A DNA stretch of 64,000 bases, taken from assembly GCF_000184705.1 (NCBI RefSeq), contig NC_014831.1, positions 1,054,001 through 1,118,000 on the forward strand, written 5' to 3'. The notes under the pieces were generated by a model that saw nothing but the letters and a program-made list of their open reading frames with translations, was not told where the DNA came from and did no database searches. Shown piece after piece: positions 26,813 to 36,335 of the stretch. The stretch comes from Thermaerobacter marianensis DSM 12885 (lineage in GTDB: Bacteria; Bacillota; Sulfobacillia; Thermaerobacterales; Thermaerobacteraceae). The first letter of the stretch is position 1; each line of letters opens with the position of its first letter. The position numbers were made by a program, and so were the translations under genes.

Positions 26813-28111
26813 TCACGAAGCGCGGTCCGACCTGAGTTGCCAGCCCAGCCGGAGCAGGCCCATGGCCGCGGCCGTCGCCGCCTCCAGGTGGCCGGCCGCC
26901 CGGGCCAGGGCCTGGCGGGGCGGCATGGGACCCGGGGTTGCCGCCAGCAAGGCGGCGACCCCTCTTTCTTTCAGGGCCGGCTCCACCGCCGGGTCGACGG
27001 CCCCGGAGATCACCACCACCGGCCGGCCCAGGCGCCGGCAGCGGTCGGCGACCCGGGCCACCAGCTTGCCCGCCAGGGTCTGGACGTCGGTCCGCCCCTC
27101 CCCCGTCAGGACCAGATCGGTGCGCTCCAGGTGCCGGTCGAACCCGGCGGCATCCATCACCAGCTCGGCGCCGGGGCGCAGCCGGGCGCCCAGGAAGGCG
27201 ATGAGCCCGAAACCCAGCCCGCCTGCGGCGCCCGCACCGGGTTCGTCCCGCCGGTCGTGGCCCAGCGTCCGGGCGGTGACCTCCGCCAGCCGCACCAGGC
27301 CTGCCTCCAGCACCTCCACCTGTTCCGGCGTGGCGCCCTTCTGCGGGGCGTACACCCGGGCCGCGCCCCGCGGTCCGGTCAGCGGGTTGTCCACGTCGCA
27401 GGCGACCTCGATCTCCGCCTCCCGCAGGCGCGGGTCGAGCCCTCCGAGGTCGATGCGGGCCAGGCGGGTCAGGGCACCGCCCCCGGGCGGCAGGGGCTGC
27501 CCGGCGGCGTCGAGGAAACGGGCGCCCAGGGCGGCCAGCATGCCCGTCCCGCCGTCGGTGGTGGCGCTGCCGCCGATGGCGACCAGCAACCTCCTGCACC
27601 CGCGATCCAGGGCGTCGCGGATGAGCTCCCCCGTCCCGAAGGAGGTGGCCTCCAGCGGGCGCTGGCGGCCGGGCGGCACCAGCAGCAGGCCGGACGCGGC
27701 GGCCATCTCGATCACCGCCGTGCGGCCGTCGCCCAAAAGCCCCCAGCGGGCGTCCACCGGCTCGCCCAGGGGCCCCGTCACGCGGCAGCCGAACCAGCGG
27801 CCGCCCGTGGCCCGTACCAGGGCGGCCGCGGTCCCCTCGCCGCCGTCGGCCAGGGGCAGCAGGGTGACGGCGGTGCCGGGCCAGCCCTGCTCCACCCCGC
27901 GGGCCATGGCGGCGGCGGCCTCCTCCGCCGTCAGGCTGCCCTTGAAGGAGTCGGGTGCCACCAGCACCCGGAGCGGCTGGCGGGAGGCAGGGGACGGAAG
28001 ACGCGTTCCGTCCCTGCGCCGCGCGATGGGAGCCGGACTCGGGCCGGGGCGGGGGTCGGGGCCGGAGTCGGGTCCGGGGTCGGGGCCGCGGTCCTCCGCC
28101 GCTCGGTCCAT
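26813..28111 (-). CDS. Glycerate kinase
   Basis: 432 residues of the GarK/GlxK-type glycerate kinase family, which phosphorylates D-glycerate with ATP. Motifs: RVLVAPDSFKGSLTAEEAA near the start, LPLADGGEGTAAALV, LVAIGGSATTDGGTGMLAALG, ACDVDNPLTGPRGAARVYAP, QKGATPEQV, and TGEGRTDVQTLAGK. The first 40 residues are a Pro/Gly/Asp/Ser-rich lead from repeated CGGGGTCGG-type DNA (about 28048-28090). ATG 28111 follows GAGGAGGGA on the minus strand with 7-bp spacing. Its 3' end converges with pyrR with 34 bp between. Confidence 0.93.
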   Translation of the reverse strand: MDRAAEDRGPDPGPDSGPDPRPGPSPAPIARRRDGTRLPSPASRQPLRVLVAPDSFKGSLTAEEAAAAMARGVEQGWPGTAVTLLPLADGGEGTAAALVRATGGRWFGCRVTGPLGEPVDARWGLLGDGRTAVIEMAAASGLLLVPPGRQRPLEATSFGTGELIRDALDRGCRRLLVAIGGSATTDGGTGMLAALGARFLDAAGQPLPPGGGALTRLARIDLGGLDPRLREAEIEVACDVDNPLTGPRGAARVYAPQKGATPEQVEVLEAGLVRLAEVTARTLGHDRRDEPGAGAAGGLGFGLIAFLGARLRPGAELVMDAAGFDRHLERTDLVLTGEGRTDVQTLAGKLVARVADRCRRLGRPVVVISGAVDPAVEPALKERGVAALLAATPGPMPPRQALARAAGHLEAATAAAMGLLRLGWQLRSDRAS

Positions 28112-28157
28112 GGGGGCGTCCCTCCTCACCGTGAAGCCACCCGCTGTTCCCATCCGC

Positions 28158-30203
28158 CTAGGCCCCGCCGGCTCCGTCGGCCTGGCGCCCGCTCGCCTCG
28201 GCGCTGCCTGCCGCCACGGGGTCGAGCCGTGGCGGCAGCCCGTCCGGGTCGGGCGACACGAACAGGGTGCGGGCGTGCTCGTAGCGGACGAACCCGGGCC
28301 GGGCGCCCTTCGGCTTCCGCACGTGCCGCGCCTCGGTGTAGTCGACGGCCACCTGGCCGGACCAGCGGGCCTTGCTGTGGTGCGCGGCCACCCGTGCCGC
28401 CGCTTCCAGGGCCGCGGGGGAGGGCACCGCCTCCCGGTGCGGCAGGCGCAGCAGCACGTGGGAGCCCGGCACCTCCCGGGCGTGGAGCCAGATGTCCCAC
28501 GGGTTGGCGACGCGGGTGACCAGCACGTCGTTCTGCCGGTTGTTCCGCCCGGCCAGGATGAGCTCGCCGCCGGGCCCGCGGTACCGGAGAAACCCGGCCG
28601 CGGCGGCTGCGGCCCCGTCCGGCGTCCGCCCGCCGCGCTGCGTGCCCGTCCCGGACCCGGGGTGACGCCCCCCGGGCCGCGGGCCGCGCCGGCCGCCCTC
28701 GCCGCCGGCGGCGAGGTGGGGAAAGGCCGCCGCGTAGCCCTGCTCCGCCAGCTCGGCGGCGACGGCCTCCAGGTCGCCGGCGGTGGCCGCCTCCGCCAGG
28801 GCGTGTTCCACCGACTCCAGATACGCGACTTCCTCCCGGGCCGCCTGCAGGAGTTCGGCGGCCTGCTGGCGGCCCCGCTTGGCTTTTTGATAGAGGCGGA
28901 AATAGCGCTGGGCGTTCTCCTGCGGGCTCAGGGCGGGGTCCAGCGGGATGCGCGCCGTCGCCCCCTCCGGATCGTAGTAGTTGGGAAGCTCCACCTGCCG
29001 GGCGCCGCGCGGCACCTGGCCCGCGAAGGCGGTCAGCAGCTCGCCGTAGATGCGGTAGGGCTCGGCTTCTTCAGCCCGGCGCAGGTCCTCCTGGCGGGCC
29101 TCCAGCCGGCGGCGGGCGCGGGCCAGGGCTTCCCGCACGATCTGCTCGAGCTGCTGGCGCAGGCGGTCACGGGCCACCTCGTCCAGCCGCTGCCGGTAGA
29201 ACCGGTCGCACAGGGCCCAGACGCGGCCGTGTTCGTCCCGTTCAAGCCGGCCGCCCGCCGGCGGGGTCACGGGGAAGGGGGCGAGGGCCACGGCCCGCCC
29301 CTCCCCGTCGCGGACCAGCACGGGATCGAACCGGCCTTCCCGGGCGGCGTCGAGCCAGCCCAGGACCACCGCCCCCAGGGTCGCCCCGGGGTGGCCTGCA
29401 GGCGCCGGGACGGACGGGCCGTTGGTCCCCCCAGCCTTCCCGGAGACGTGGGATCCGGGGTTCACCGCCGCAGTGCCCGGGTCGATCCCGGCCCGGCGGA
29501 GCGCCTCCTGGGCCAGTTCCCGCCCCAGCACCGGCACATGCTGGAGCAGGCGTCGCCAGGCGGGCCGGGACCGGGTTCGCCCGCGCCCGCCCTCCCGCCG
29601 GTCCCCGGCGGCCGGAGCGACCGCGTCCGGGTCCTCCGCGTCCGGGCCGGCTCCGGTCAAGGCTTCCAGCCACCGGCACCCCAGGCTCGCCGGATCACCC
29701 TGGGGCAGGGGGCTCGGGGGAGGCGGCGGTTCGTAGGGGATTCCCGGCAGCAGGCTGCGGCCGCCGGGGCTGCCGGGCACCCGCCGCAGGGCGTCCAGGA
29801 TCCGGCCCTGGCCATCCAGGAGCACCACATTGGCCCGCCGGTCCAGCAGCTCCACGGCCAGGTGCAGGCGGCGGGCCGGTTCGTCCGCACCGGGCGCGGC
29901 GAAGTCCAACCAGAGCCACCGGTCGAACTCGGGTCCCTGGCGGGCGCCCACCAGGCGCAGGGATTCCAGATGCTTGCGCAAGAGCATGCAGAATGCCGGC
30001 GGCGCCGGGGGATTGGCCGGCGGCCGGGCCGTCAGGTGCAGCCGGGGCAGGTTCGGGTCCGCGCTGATCAGCAGGTTCAGCTCCCGGCCGGCGTACAGGC
30101 GCAGCACCAGCACGTGGGGATCGGGCTGGTACACCCGCTCGACCCGGGCGGGGAGCAGGTTGCCCAGCTCCTGCACGACGGCAGCCAGCAAAAGGCCGTT
30201 CAA
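28158..30203 (-). CDS. rqcH: RqcH (NFACT-family ribosome quality control protein)
   Basis: 681 residues. Homologue of eukaryotic Rqc2/NEMF and Bacillus RqcH, formerly called a fibronectin-binding protein. It binds obstructed 50S subunits and recruits tRNA-Ala to add alanine tails. The NFACT-N domain starts LNGLLLAAVVQELGNLLPAR; the coiled-coil middle contains RARRRLEARQEDLRRAEEAE; the NFACT-R domain has AGRNNRQNDVLVTRVA, then DIWLHAREVPGSHVLLRLP. Pro/Gly/Arg-rich inserts break the N-terminal half and precede NFACT-R. TTG (30201-30203) is the start, with GGGAGGGA upstream on the minus strand. Confidence 0.94.
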   Translation of the reverse strand: MNGLLLAAVVQELGNLLPARVERVYQPDPHVLVLRLYAGRELNLLISADPNLPRLHLTARPPANPPAPPAFCMLLRKHLESLRLVGARQGPEFDRWLWLDFAAPGADEPARRLHLAVELLDRRANVVLLDGQGRILDALRRVPGSPGGRSLLPGIPYEPPPPPSPLPQGDPASLGCRWLEALTGAGPDAEDPDAVAPAAGDRREGGRGRTRSRPAWRRLLQHVPVLGRELAQEALRRAGIDPGTAAVNPGSHVSGKAGGTNGPSVPAPAGHPGATLGAVVLGWLDAAREGRFDPVLVRDGEGRAVALAPFPVTPPAGGRLERDEHGRVWALCDRFYRQRLDEVARDRLRQQLEQIVREALARARRRLEARQEDLRRAEEAEPYRIYGELLTAFAGQVPRGARQVELPNYYDPEGATARIPLDPALSPQENAQRYFRLYQKAKRGRQQAAELLQAAREEVAYLESVEHALAEAATAGDLEAVAAELAEQGYAAAFPHLAAGGEGGRRGPRPGGRHPGSGTGTQRGGRTPDGAAAAAAGFLRYRGPGGELILAGRNNRQNDVLVTRVANPWDIWLHAREVPGSHVLLRLPHREAVPSPAALEAAARVAAHHSKARWSGQVAVDYTEARHVRKPKGARPGFVRYEHARTLFVSPDPDGLPPRLDPVAAGSAEASGRQADGAGGA

Positions 30204-30533
30204 GGTCGTCCCTCCCGGTGCGGCGGGCCCCGGGCGCGGAGGCCGGGCGGGGCCCGTTCCCACTATAACCCGGCGGGGACGGGAGGGCGAAACCCGGCCG
30301 GCACGCAACCGGCTGGAGGAGAGGGCTCCGAACGGGGGACGAAACGCCGCCTTCCAGGCGAAGGGATTCATGCGTGGCCGTCGAAATCTCCCATGACTCG
30401 ACCGACCGGTCGGTCGGCGGTCGGCATGGAGGCCGCCGGATCTCCGGTTGGGACCTTCCGGCTTCAAGACGGTCACCGGGACGGGCCGGCGGCAGCCGGT
30501 GCGGGCGGCCGGAGCACGATGGGAGGGGACGCG
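30204..30533. other. Divergent intergenic region between rqcH and fadN
   Basis: 330 bp separating rqcH (minus) from the fad operon (plus). ACTATAAC at 30262-30269 is the most promoter-like A/T stretch, but no -35 box fits on either strand. The 18-bp palindrome at 30399-30416 is the main regulatory candidate. The fadN ribosome site GGGAGGGG is at 30521-30528. Confidence 0.5.
30399..30416. promoter_or_regulatory. Candidate operator of the fad operon (18-bp palindrome)
   Basis: CGACCGACCGGTCGGTCG is a perfect 18-bp palindrome, about 118 bp before the fadN start. Fatty-acid degradation operons in Firmicutes and Thermus are commonly repressed by TetR-family proteins such as FadR that bind palindromes of this size and are released by acyl-CoA. 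Assignment to such a repressor is inference. No regulator gene lies beside it. Confidence 0.55.
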
Positions 30534-32936
30534 ATGCCGGTAGTCTTTCGCCGGGTCGCGGTGCTGGGAGCCGGCACCATGGGTTCCCAGATCGCCGCAC
30601 ACCTGGCCAACCAGGGCATTCCCGTCGACCTGTTCGACCTCAGCACCGAACTGGTGGAGAAGGCGAAGCAGCGCCTGGCGGAGCTGAAGCCGTCGCCCAT
30701 CTACACCCGCGACGTGCTGGACCTGATCGCCCCCGGGTCCTTCCAGGACGAGGGCGACCTGGAGCGCCTCCGGGACGCCGAGTGGGTGGTCGAGGCGGTG
30801 CTCGAGCAGCTGCCCGTCAAGCAGCAGCTCTGGCAGCGGGTGGCGCCCTTCCTGCGCCCCGGCGGCATCTACAGCACCAACACCTCGGGCCTGTCCATCC
30901 GGGCCATCGCCAGCGTCCTGCCGGAGGAGGCCCGGCGCCGCTTCCTGGGGACCCACTTCTTCAACCCGCCGCGCTACCTGCACCTGCTGGAACTGATCCC
31001 CACGCCGGATACCGACCCCGCCGTGGTCGGGGCCATGCGCGATTTCGCCACCCGGGTGCTGGGCAAGGGCGTCGTGCTGGCCAAGGACACGCCCAACTTC
31101 ATCGCCAACCGCATCGGCTGTTACGGGCTCATGGTGACGGTGCGGGCGATGCAGGAGTTCGGCCTCGGCCCCGACGAGGTCGACGAGATCACCGGCGAGA
31201 ACATGGGCCGGCCCAAGAGCGCCACCTTCCGCACCCTGGACGTGGTCGGCATCGACGTGATGAAGGACGTGGCCGACAACACCCGCGCCGCCGTTCAGGA
31301 TCCGGACGAACAGGCCGCCTTCACCCTGCCCGATTTCATGCGCCAGCTGGTGGAGCGGGGCTGGACGGGCGAGAAGGCGGGCCAGGGCTTCTACAAACGG
31401 GTCAAGCAGCCCGACGGCAGCCGCGAGATCCTGGTGCTGGATCCGGCCACCATGGAGTACCGCCCCCGGCGGCGGCTGCAGGCGCCCTCGCTCCAGGCGG
31501 TGCGGGCCATCGAGGACCCGGTCCAGCGCATCAAGACCCTGCTGGCGGCCGACGACACGGCGGGCCGCTTCGCCTGGGAGATCACCCGCCGCACCCTGGC
31601 CTACGCTGCCAGCAAGCTGGGCGAGATCGCCGACGACGTGGCCAGCATCGACCGCGCCATGAAGTGGGGCTTCGGCTGGAACGCGGGGCCCTTCGAGCTG
31701 TGGGACGCCCTGGGCGCGGCGGCGGTGCTGGAGCGCATGGAGCGGGACGGCGAGACCCTGCCGGGCTGGCTGGTCGAGGCCATCAAGAACGGCCCCGGCC
31801 GGTTCTACGTGGAGGAGGGTGGCCGTACCCTGGCGCTGGCAGCGGGCGGCCGGTACATCCCGGTGGAGGACGACCCGCGCGCGGTGGACGTGCCGCGGCT
31901 GCTCAAGCAGAACAAGGTCGTCGACCGCAACGCCGGCGCCACGCTGGTCGACCTGGGTGACGACGTGCTGCTTTTGGACTTCCACGGGCCCAAGCAGGCC
32001 ATCGGCCCCGACTACATCCAGATGGTGGAGAAGGCGGTGGCCGAGGTGGAGGCCAACTGGCGCGGCCTGGTGATCTCCAGCCACGTCAAGCCCAACTTCT
32101 CCGTGGGCGCCAACCTGATGCTGATCCTGCTGGCGGCCCAGACGGGGGAGTGGGACGAGATCGACGCCATGGTCCGCCGCTTCCAGCGCGCCAACCTGCG
32201 GCTCAAGTACGCGACCCGGCCGGTGGTGGTGGCCCCCTACGGGATCACCGTCGGCGGCGGCTGCGAGGTGGCCCTCCACGGCGACCGGGTGGTGGCGGCG
32301 GCGGAGACCTACATCGGCCTGGTGGAGGTGGGGGCCGGGGTGATCCCCGGCGGCGGTGGCACCAAGGAGATGCTGCTGCGGGCCATCGAGAACGTGCCCG
32401 ACGTGTTCTCGGGCAAGTACGGCCAGACGCCCGGGCCCGCCACCACCGACCTGACGGGCCGGGTCAACCTGCAGGTCCTGGTCAACCGGGTGTTCGAGCT
32501 GATCGCCACCGCCCGGGTGTCCACCTCGGCGGCCGAGGCGCGCCAGCTGGGCTTCTTGCGTGCCACCGACACCGTGGTGGCCAACCCCGAGCATCTGCTG
32601 CACGAAGCCAAGCGGGCCGTCCTGGCCCTGGACGAGGCCGGCTACCGCCCGCCGGTGCGGCGGCGGATTCCGGTGGTGGGCGACAGCGGCCGCGCCCTGA
32701 TGGAGCTGGCCGCCGTCAGCCTGCATTGGGGCGGCTGGGCCAGCGAGCACGACCTCAAGATCGCCCGCAAGCTGGCCCACGTGCTGGCGGGCGGTGACGT
32801 GCCGCCCGGCACGGAGGTCGACGAGGAGTACCTGCTGGATCTGGAGCGGGAGGCCTTCCTCAGCCTGGTGGGCGAGCCCAAGACCCAGGCGCGGATGCAG
32901 CACCTGCTCAAGACCGGCAAGCCCCTGCGCAACTGA
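30534..32936 (+). CDS. fadN: FadN-type 3-hydroxyacyl-CoA dehydrogenase / enoyl-CoA hydratase
   Basis: 800 residues, the usual size of Bacillus FadN (YusL). It carries out the hydration and NAD-dependent oxidation steps of fatty-acid beta-oxidation. The N-terminal Rossmann motif is VAVLGAGTMGSQIAAHLANQ; further dehydrogenase motifs are EAVLEQLPVKQQLW, STNTSGLSIRAIA and GTHFFNPPRYLHLLELIPTP. The C-terminal part (about 480-760) is the crotonase-like domain with VISSHVKPNFSVGANL and VAPYGITVGGGCEVALHGD, then GLVEVGAGVIPGGGGTKEML. ATG 30534 follows GGGAGGGG. First gene of fadN-fadA-fadE, the same order as in Bacillus. Confidence 0.96.
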   Translation: MPVVFRRVAVLGAGTMGSQIAAHLANQGIPVDLFDLSTELVEKAKQRLAELKPSPIYTRDVLDLIAPGSFQDEGDLERLRDAEWVVEAVLEQLPVKQQLWQRVAPFLRPGGIYSTNTSGLSIRAIASVLPEEARRRFLGTHFFNPPRYLHLLELIPTPDTDPAVVGAMRDFATRVLGKGVVLAKDTPNFIANRIGCYGLMVTVRAMQEFGLGPDEVDEITGENMGRPKSATFRTLDVVGIDVMKDVADNTRAAVQDPDEQAAFTLPDFMRQLVERGWTGEKAGQGFYKRVKQPDGSREILVLDPATMEYRPRRRLQAPSLQAVRAIEDPVQRIKTLLAADDTAGRFAWEITRRTLAYAASKLGEIADDVASIDRAMKWGFGWNAGPFELWDALGAAAVLERMERDGETLPGWLVEAIKNGPGRFYVEEGGRTLALAAGGRYIPVEDDPRAVDVPRLLKQNKVVDRNAGATLVDLGDDVLLLDFHGPKQAIGPDYIQMVEKAVAEVEANWRGLVISSHVKPNFSVGANLMLILLAAQTGEWDEIDAMVRRFQRANLRLKYATRPVVVAPYGITVGGGCEVALHGDRVVAAAETYIGLVEVGAGVIPGGGGTKEMLLRAIENVPDVFSGKYGQTPGPATTDLTGRVNLQVLVNRVFELIATARVSTSAAEARQLGFLRATDTVVANPEHLLHEAKRAVLALDEAGYRPPVRRRIPVVGDSGRALMELAAVSLHWGGWASEHDLKIARKLAHVLAGGDVPPGTEVDEEYLLDLEREAFLSLVGEPKTQARMQHLLKTGKPLRN

Positions 32937-32963
32937 CGCCACCCCGGGAGCGAGGTGACAGGC

Positions 32964-34142
32964 GTGCGTGAAGCGGTGATCGTAGCCGGTGCCCGGACGG
33001 CCATCGGCCGCGCCCAGAAGGGCGCCCTCAAGGACATGCGGGCCGACGACCTGGCCGCGCTGGTGATCAAGGCGGTCCTGGAGCGGGCGCCGGGCATCGA
33101 GCCGGGCGAGATCGACGACGTGATCCTGGGCTGCGCCCTGCCCGAGGGCGAGCAGGGGCTCAACATCGCCCGCATCGCGGCCATCCGGGCGGGCCTGCCC
33201 ACCAACGTGCCGGGCTTCACCGTCAACCGGTTCTGCTCGTCGGGCCTGCAGGCCATCGCCATCGCCGCGGAACGGGTGATGGTCGGCGGGGCGGACATCG
33301 TCATCGCCGGCGGCGTCGAGACCATGAGCCGGGTGCCCATGATGGGGCACAACCCCTCCCTCAACCCGACCCTGGTGGCCGAATACCCCCAGGTGTACAT
33401 GGGCATGGGCCACACGGCCGAGGAGGTGGCCCGGCGCTTCGGCGTCAGCCGCGAGGACCAGGACCGCTGGGCCCTGGAAAGCCACCGGAAGGCGGCCGAG
33501 GCCATTGACGCCGGGCGGTTCAAGGAAGAGATCGTCCCTGTGACCGTGCGCCGGGTGCGGGTGGAGCAGGGCCGGCGGGTGGAGGAGACCTTCACCTTCG
33601 ACACCGACGAGTGCGTCCGCCGGGACACGTCCCTGGAGAAGCTGGGCCAGCTCAAGCCCGTGTTCCGCCGGGACGGCACGGTGACGGCCGGCAACTCGTC
33701 CCCCACCAACGACGGCGCCGCGGCGGTCATCGTCATGGCCGCCGAGGAGGCCGAGCGGCGCGGCCTGCCCGTCAAGGCCGTCTTCCGCAGCTTCGCCGTC
33801 GGCGGGGTCGACCCGGACATCATGGGCGTCGGTCCCGTGGTGGCGGTGCCCAAGGCGCTGAAGTTGGCCGGGGTGCGGCTCGAGGACGTGGACCTGATCG
33901 AGCTCAACGAGGCCTTCGCCGCCCAGGTGGTCCAGGTGGTGCGGGAGCTGGAACTGGACCCCGCCCGGGTCAACGTGAACGGCGGCGCCATCGCCCTGGG
34001 CCACCCGCTGGGGTGCACCGGCGCCCGGCAGGTCGTCACCCTGATGCACGAGGCCGCCCGCCGCAAGGCGCGCTACGGCGTGGTGACCATGTGCATCGGC
34101 GGCGGCATGGGCGCCGCCGGGGTCTTCGAATTCGCCAGCTGA
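32964..34142 (+). CDS. fadA: Acetyl-CoA C-acyltransferase (3-ketoacyl-CoA thiolase)
   Basis: 392 residues. Thiolase that cleaves 3-ketoacyl-CoA with CoA, the last step of beta-oxidation. The acyl-accepting cysteine is in TVNRFCSSGLQAIAIAA (near residue 90). The His and second Cys are in GGAIALGHPLGCTGARQV and MCIGGGMGAAGVFE, and NEAFAAQVVQ is present. GTG 32964 gives the standard start VREAVIVAGARTAIG; GTG 32955 is an in-frame alternative. The gap to fadN is 27 bp. Confidence 0.96.
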   Translation: MREAVIVAGARTAIGRAQKGALKDMRADDLAALVIKAVLERAPGIEPGEIDDVILGCALPEGEQGLNIARIAAIRAGLPTNVPGFTVNRFCSSGLQAIAIAAERVMVGGADIVIAGGVETMSRVPMMGHNPSLNPTLVAEYPQVYMGMGHTAEEVARRFGVSREDQDRWALESHRKAAEAIDAGRFKEEIVPVTVRRVRVEQGRRVEETFTFDTDECVRRDTSLEKLGQLKPVFRRDGTVTAGNSSPTNDGAAAVIVMAAEEAERRGLPVKAVFRSFAVGGVDPDIMGVGPVVAVPKALKLAGVRLEDVDLIELNEAFAAQVVQVVRELELDPARVNVNGGAIALGHPLGCTGARQVVTLMHEAARRKARYGVVTMCIGGGMGAAGVFEFAS

Positions 34143-34255
34143 CCGCAGCCCCGGCGGGGCATGGCGGCCCGGGGCCCGGGCCGGCCCCGGGCCTGTTCCA
34201 CCCCTTGAGACGGCAACGGGGAGCATGGGTCGAAGGACTGGAGGAGGGAGCGGAC

Positions 34256-36082
34256 ATGGCGGACGTGCAGCCGGTGCCGGCGGGCCGCCCCGCAGAGGCG
34301 GCCGCTCGCGGGCGCAAGCCGCTGGGAGCGGGTTTTCTGGTGGAGGCCACCGCCCCGGGGGACGTCTTCACCGCCGAGGACCTCACCGAGGAGCAGAAGA
34401 TGATCGGCCAGGTGGCCCGCGACTTCGCGTGGCAGGAAGTGCGGCCGCGGCTTGAAGAGCTGGAGCACGGCCATCACGAGCACTCGGTGGCCCTGCTGCG
34501 GCGGGCTGGGGAACTGGGCCTGCTGGCGGTGGAGATCCCCGCCGAGTACGAGGGGCTCGGCCTGGACAAGGCGACGGCGACCCTGGTGGTCGAGAAGCTG
34601 GCGCCGGCGGGTTCCTTCGGCGTGACCTTCGGGGCCCATACCGGCATCGGCACCCTGCCCATCGTCTACTTCGGCAACCCCGAGCAGAAGCGGCGCTACC
34701 TGCCCAAGCTGGCCACGGGCGAGTGGATCGCCGCCTACGCCCTGACGGAGCCCGATGCGGGCTCCGACGCCCTGGGCGGCAAGACCCGGGCCGTCCTGTC
34801 GCCCGACGGCAAGCACTACATCCTGAACGGCCAGAAGCAGTGGATCACCAACTCGGGCTTCGCCCACGTGTTCGTCGTCTACGCCAAGGTGGACGGCGAC
34901 AAGATGACGGCGTTCATCGTGGAGCGCGACTTCCCCGGCGTCTCGGTGTCGGAGGAAGTGCGCAAGATGGGCATCAAGGGTTCCTCCACCCGGATGCTGT
35001 ACCTCAACGAGGTGCCGGTGCCCGTGGAGAACGTCCTGGGCGAAGTCGGCAAGGGCCACCACATCGCCTTCAACATCCTCAACATCGGCCGCTGGAAGCT
35101 GGCGGCGGGCAACCTGGGGGCGTGCAAGGAGCTCATCGCCCTGGCGACCCGCTACGCCCAGGGGCGCAAGCAGTTCGGCCAGCCCATCGCCACCTTCCCG
35201 CTGATCCAGCAGAAGCTGGCCGCCATGGCCGTCCGGACCTACGCCCTGGAGGCGATGGTGTACCGCACCGCCGGCGCCTTCGACGCCAGCCTGCGCGAGA
35301 TCGACGGCGACGCGCCCGACGCGGGCCGGCAGGCCATCGCCGCCATCTCCGAGTACGCCGTGGAGGCGTCCATCAACAAGGTCTTCGGATCCGAGACCCT
35401 GGACTTCGTGGTGGACGAAGCCGTCCAGATCCACGGCGGCTACGGCTACATGCAGGAGTACGAGGTGGAGCGGGCCTACCGCGACGCCCGCATCAACCGG
35501 ATCTTCGAGGGGACCAATGAGATCAACCGGCTGCTGATCCCCCGGGAGCTGATGCGGCGGACCATGAAGGGCCAGCTGCCCCTCATGCAGGCGCTGACCC
35601 GGGTCCAGAAGGAGCTGGCGGAGATGGCGCCCCTGGGGCCGGCCGGCGAGGCGGCGTCCGGCCCGCTGGCGGAAGAACAGGCCCTGATCGCCAACACCCG
35701 GCGGCTGGGCCTCATGGTGGCGGGCCTGGCGGTCCAGAAGTACATGCAGCAGCTCGAACACGAGCAGGAGCTGCTGGCGGCCATCGCCGACCTGGCCATC
35801 GAGCTGTACGCCATGGAGAGCGCCGTGCTGCGGGCGCTGAAGGCCGGTGGCAACGGCCTGCATGCCGATCTGGCGCGGCTCTTCGTGGCGGGTAGCCTGG
35901 ACCGGGTGGAGATCATCGCCCGCAACGCCCTGGCGGCCATCGAGCGCGGCGACACCCTGCAGGTGCAGCTGGGGCTGGTGCGGAGGCTCTTGCGCCGCGA
36001 GCCCGTCAACCAGGTGGCCCTGGGCCGGCAGGTGGCGGCGGCGGTGCTGGAGGCCGGCGGCTATCCCCTGGCCGGGCGGTGA
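34256..36082 (+). CDS. fadE: Acyl-CoA dehydrogenase FadE
   Basis: 608 residues, matching the long Bacillus FadE (YusJ) type rather than the 380-residue short enzymes. It performs the first, FAD-dependent step of beta-oxidation. Motifs: AAYALTEPDAGSDALGGKT, KQWITNSGFAHVFVVYAKV, GIKGSSTRMLYLNEVPVP, IGRWKLAAGNLGACKEL, and VQIHGGYGYMQEYEVERAYR, then DARINRIFEGTNEINRL. A C-terminal helical extension (from about 440) is typical of this subgroup. ATG 34256 follows GAGGAGGGAG by 6 bp. The operon is closed by the hairpin at 36231-36268. Confidence 0.96.
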   Translation: MADVQPVPAGRPAEAAARGRKPLGAGFLVEATAPGDVFTAEDLTEEQKMIGQVARDFAWQEVRPRLEELEHGHHEHSVALLRRAGELGLLAVEIPAEYEGLGLDKATATLVVEKLAPAGSFGVTFGAHTGIGTLPIVYFGNPEQKRRYLPKLATGEWIAAYALTEPDAGSDALGGKTRAVLSPDGKHYILNGQKQWITNSGFAHVFVVYAKVDGDKMTAFIVERDFPGVSVSEEVRKMGIKGSSTRMLYLNEVPVPVENVLGEVGKGHHIAFNILNIGRWKLAAGNLGACKELIALATRYAQGRKQFGQPIATFPLIQQKLAAMAVRTYALEAMVYRTAGAFDASLREIDGDAPDAGRQAIAAISEYAVEASINKVFGSETLDFVVDEAVQIHGGYGYMQEYEVERAYRDARINRIFEGTNEINRLLIPRELMRRTMKGQLPLMQALTRVQKELAEMAPLGPAGEAASGPLAEEQALIANTRRLGLMVAGLAVQKYMQQLEHEQELLAAIADLAIELYAMESAVLRALKAGGNGLHADLARLFVAGSLDRVEIIARNALAAIERGDTLQVQLGLVRRLLRREPVNQVALGRQVAAAVLEAGGYPLAGR

Positions 36083-36230
36083 GGCGCCGGCCAGGCTGCC
36101 GCGGTGTGGGGCCGGTTTGCGCCCAGCGGTGACACGCCGGTCGCCGCGGATCGAGACGGGTTGCCGCGGAGGAACCGGCTGGCCGGGCCGGCGCACGCAG
36201 CGGAGCCGGTCCGGCACGGCGACCCGGCCG

Positions 36231-36268
36231 GCGGGGCGGGCGGGAGCACGGGCTCCCGCCCGCCCCGC
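36231..36268 (+). terminator. Hairpin terminator after the fad operon
   Basis: A perfect 16-bp stem (36231-36246 with 36253-36268) has a 6-nt loop and is followed by TTGGCC. Its GC-rich stem and place about 150 bp after fadE suggest it ends the fad transcript, though the T tract is poor. Confidence 0.6.
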
Positions 36269-36335
36269 TTGGCCCGGCCTTGCCCATGGCAGCGGGCTCC
36301 GGCAGCCCGCCCGGGATGCGAGGGAGGGGCCAGCG

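Noticed and set aside
30262-30269. ACTATAAC as a promoter for rqcH or fadN
   Set aside because: No -35 box at 16-18 bp on either strand.
28158-34226. A continuous minus-strand open frame of about 2,000 codons through the fad genes into rqcH
   Set aside because: Its upstream two-thirds is antisense to fadN and fadA, with Gly/His/Arg-rich non-protein composition; only the part from 30203 down is rqcH.
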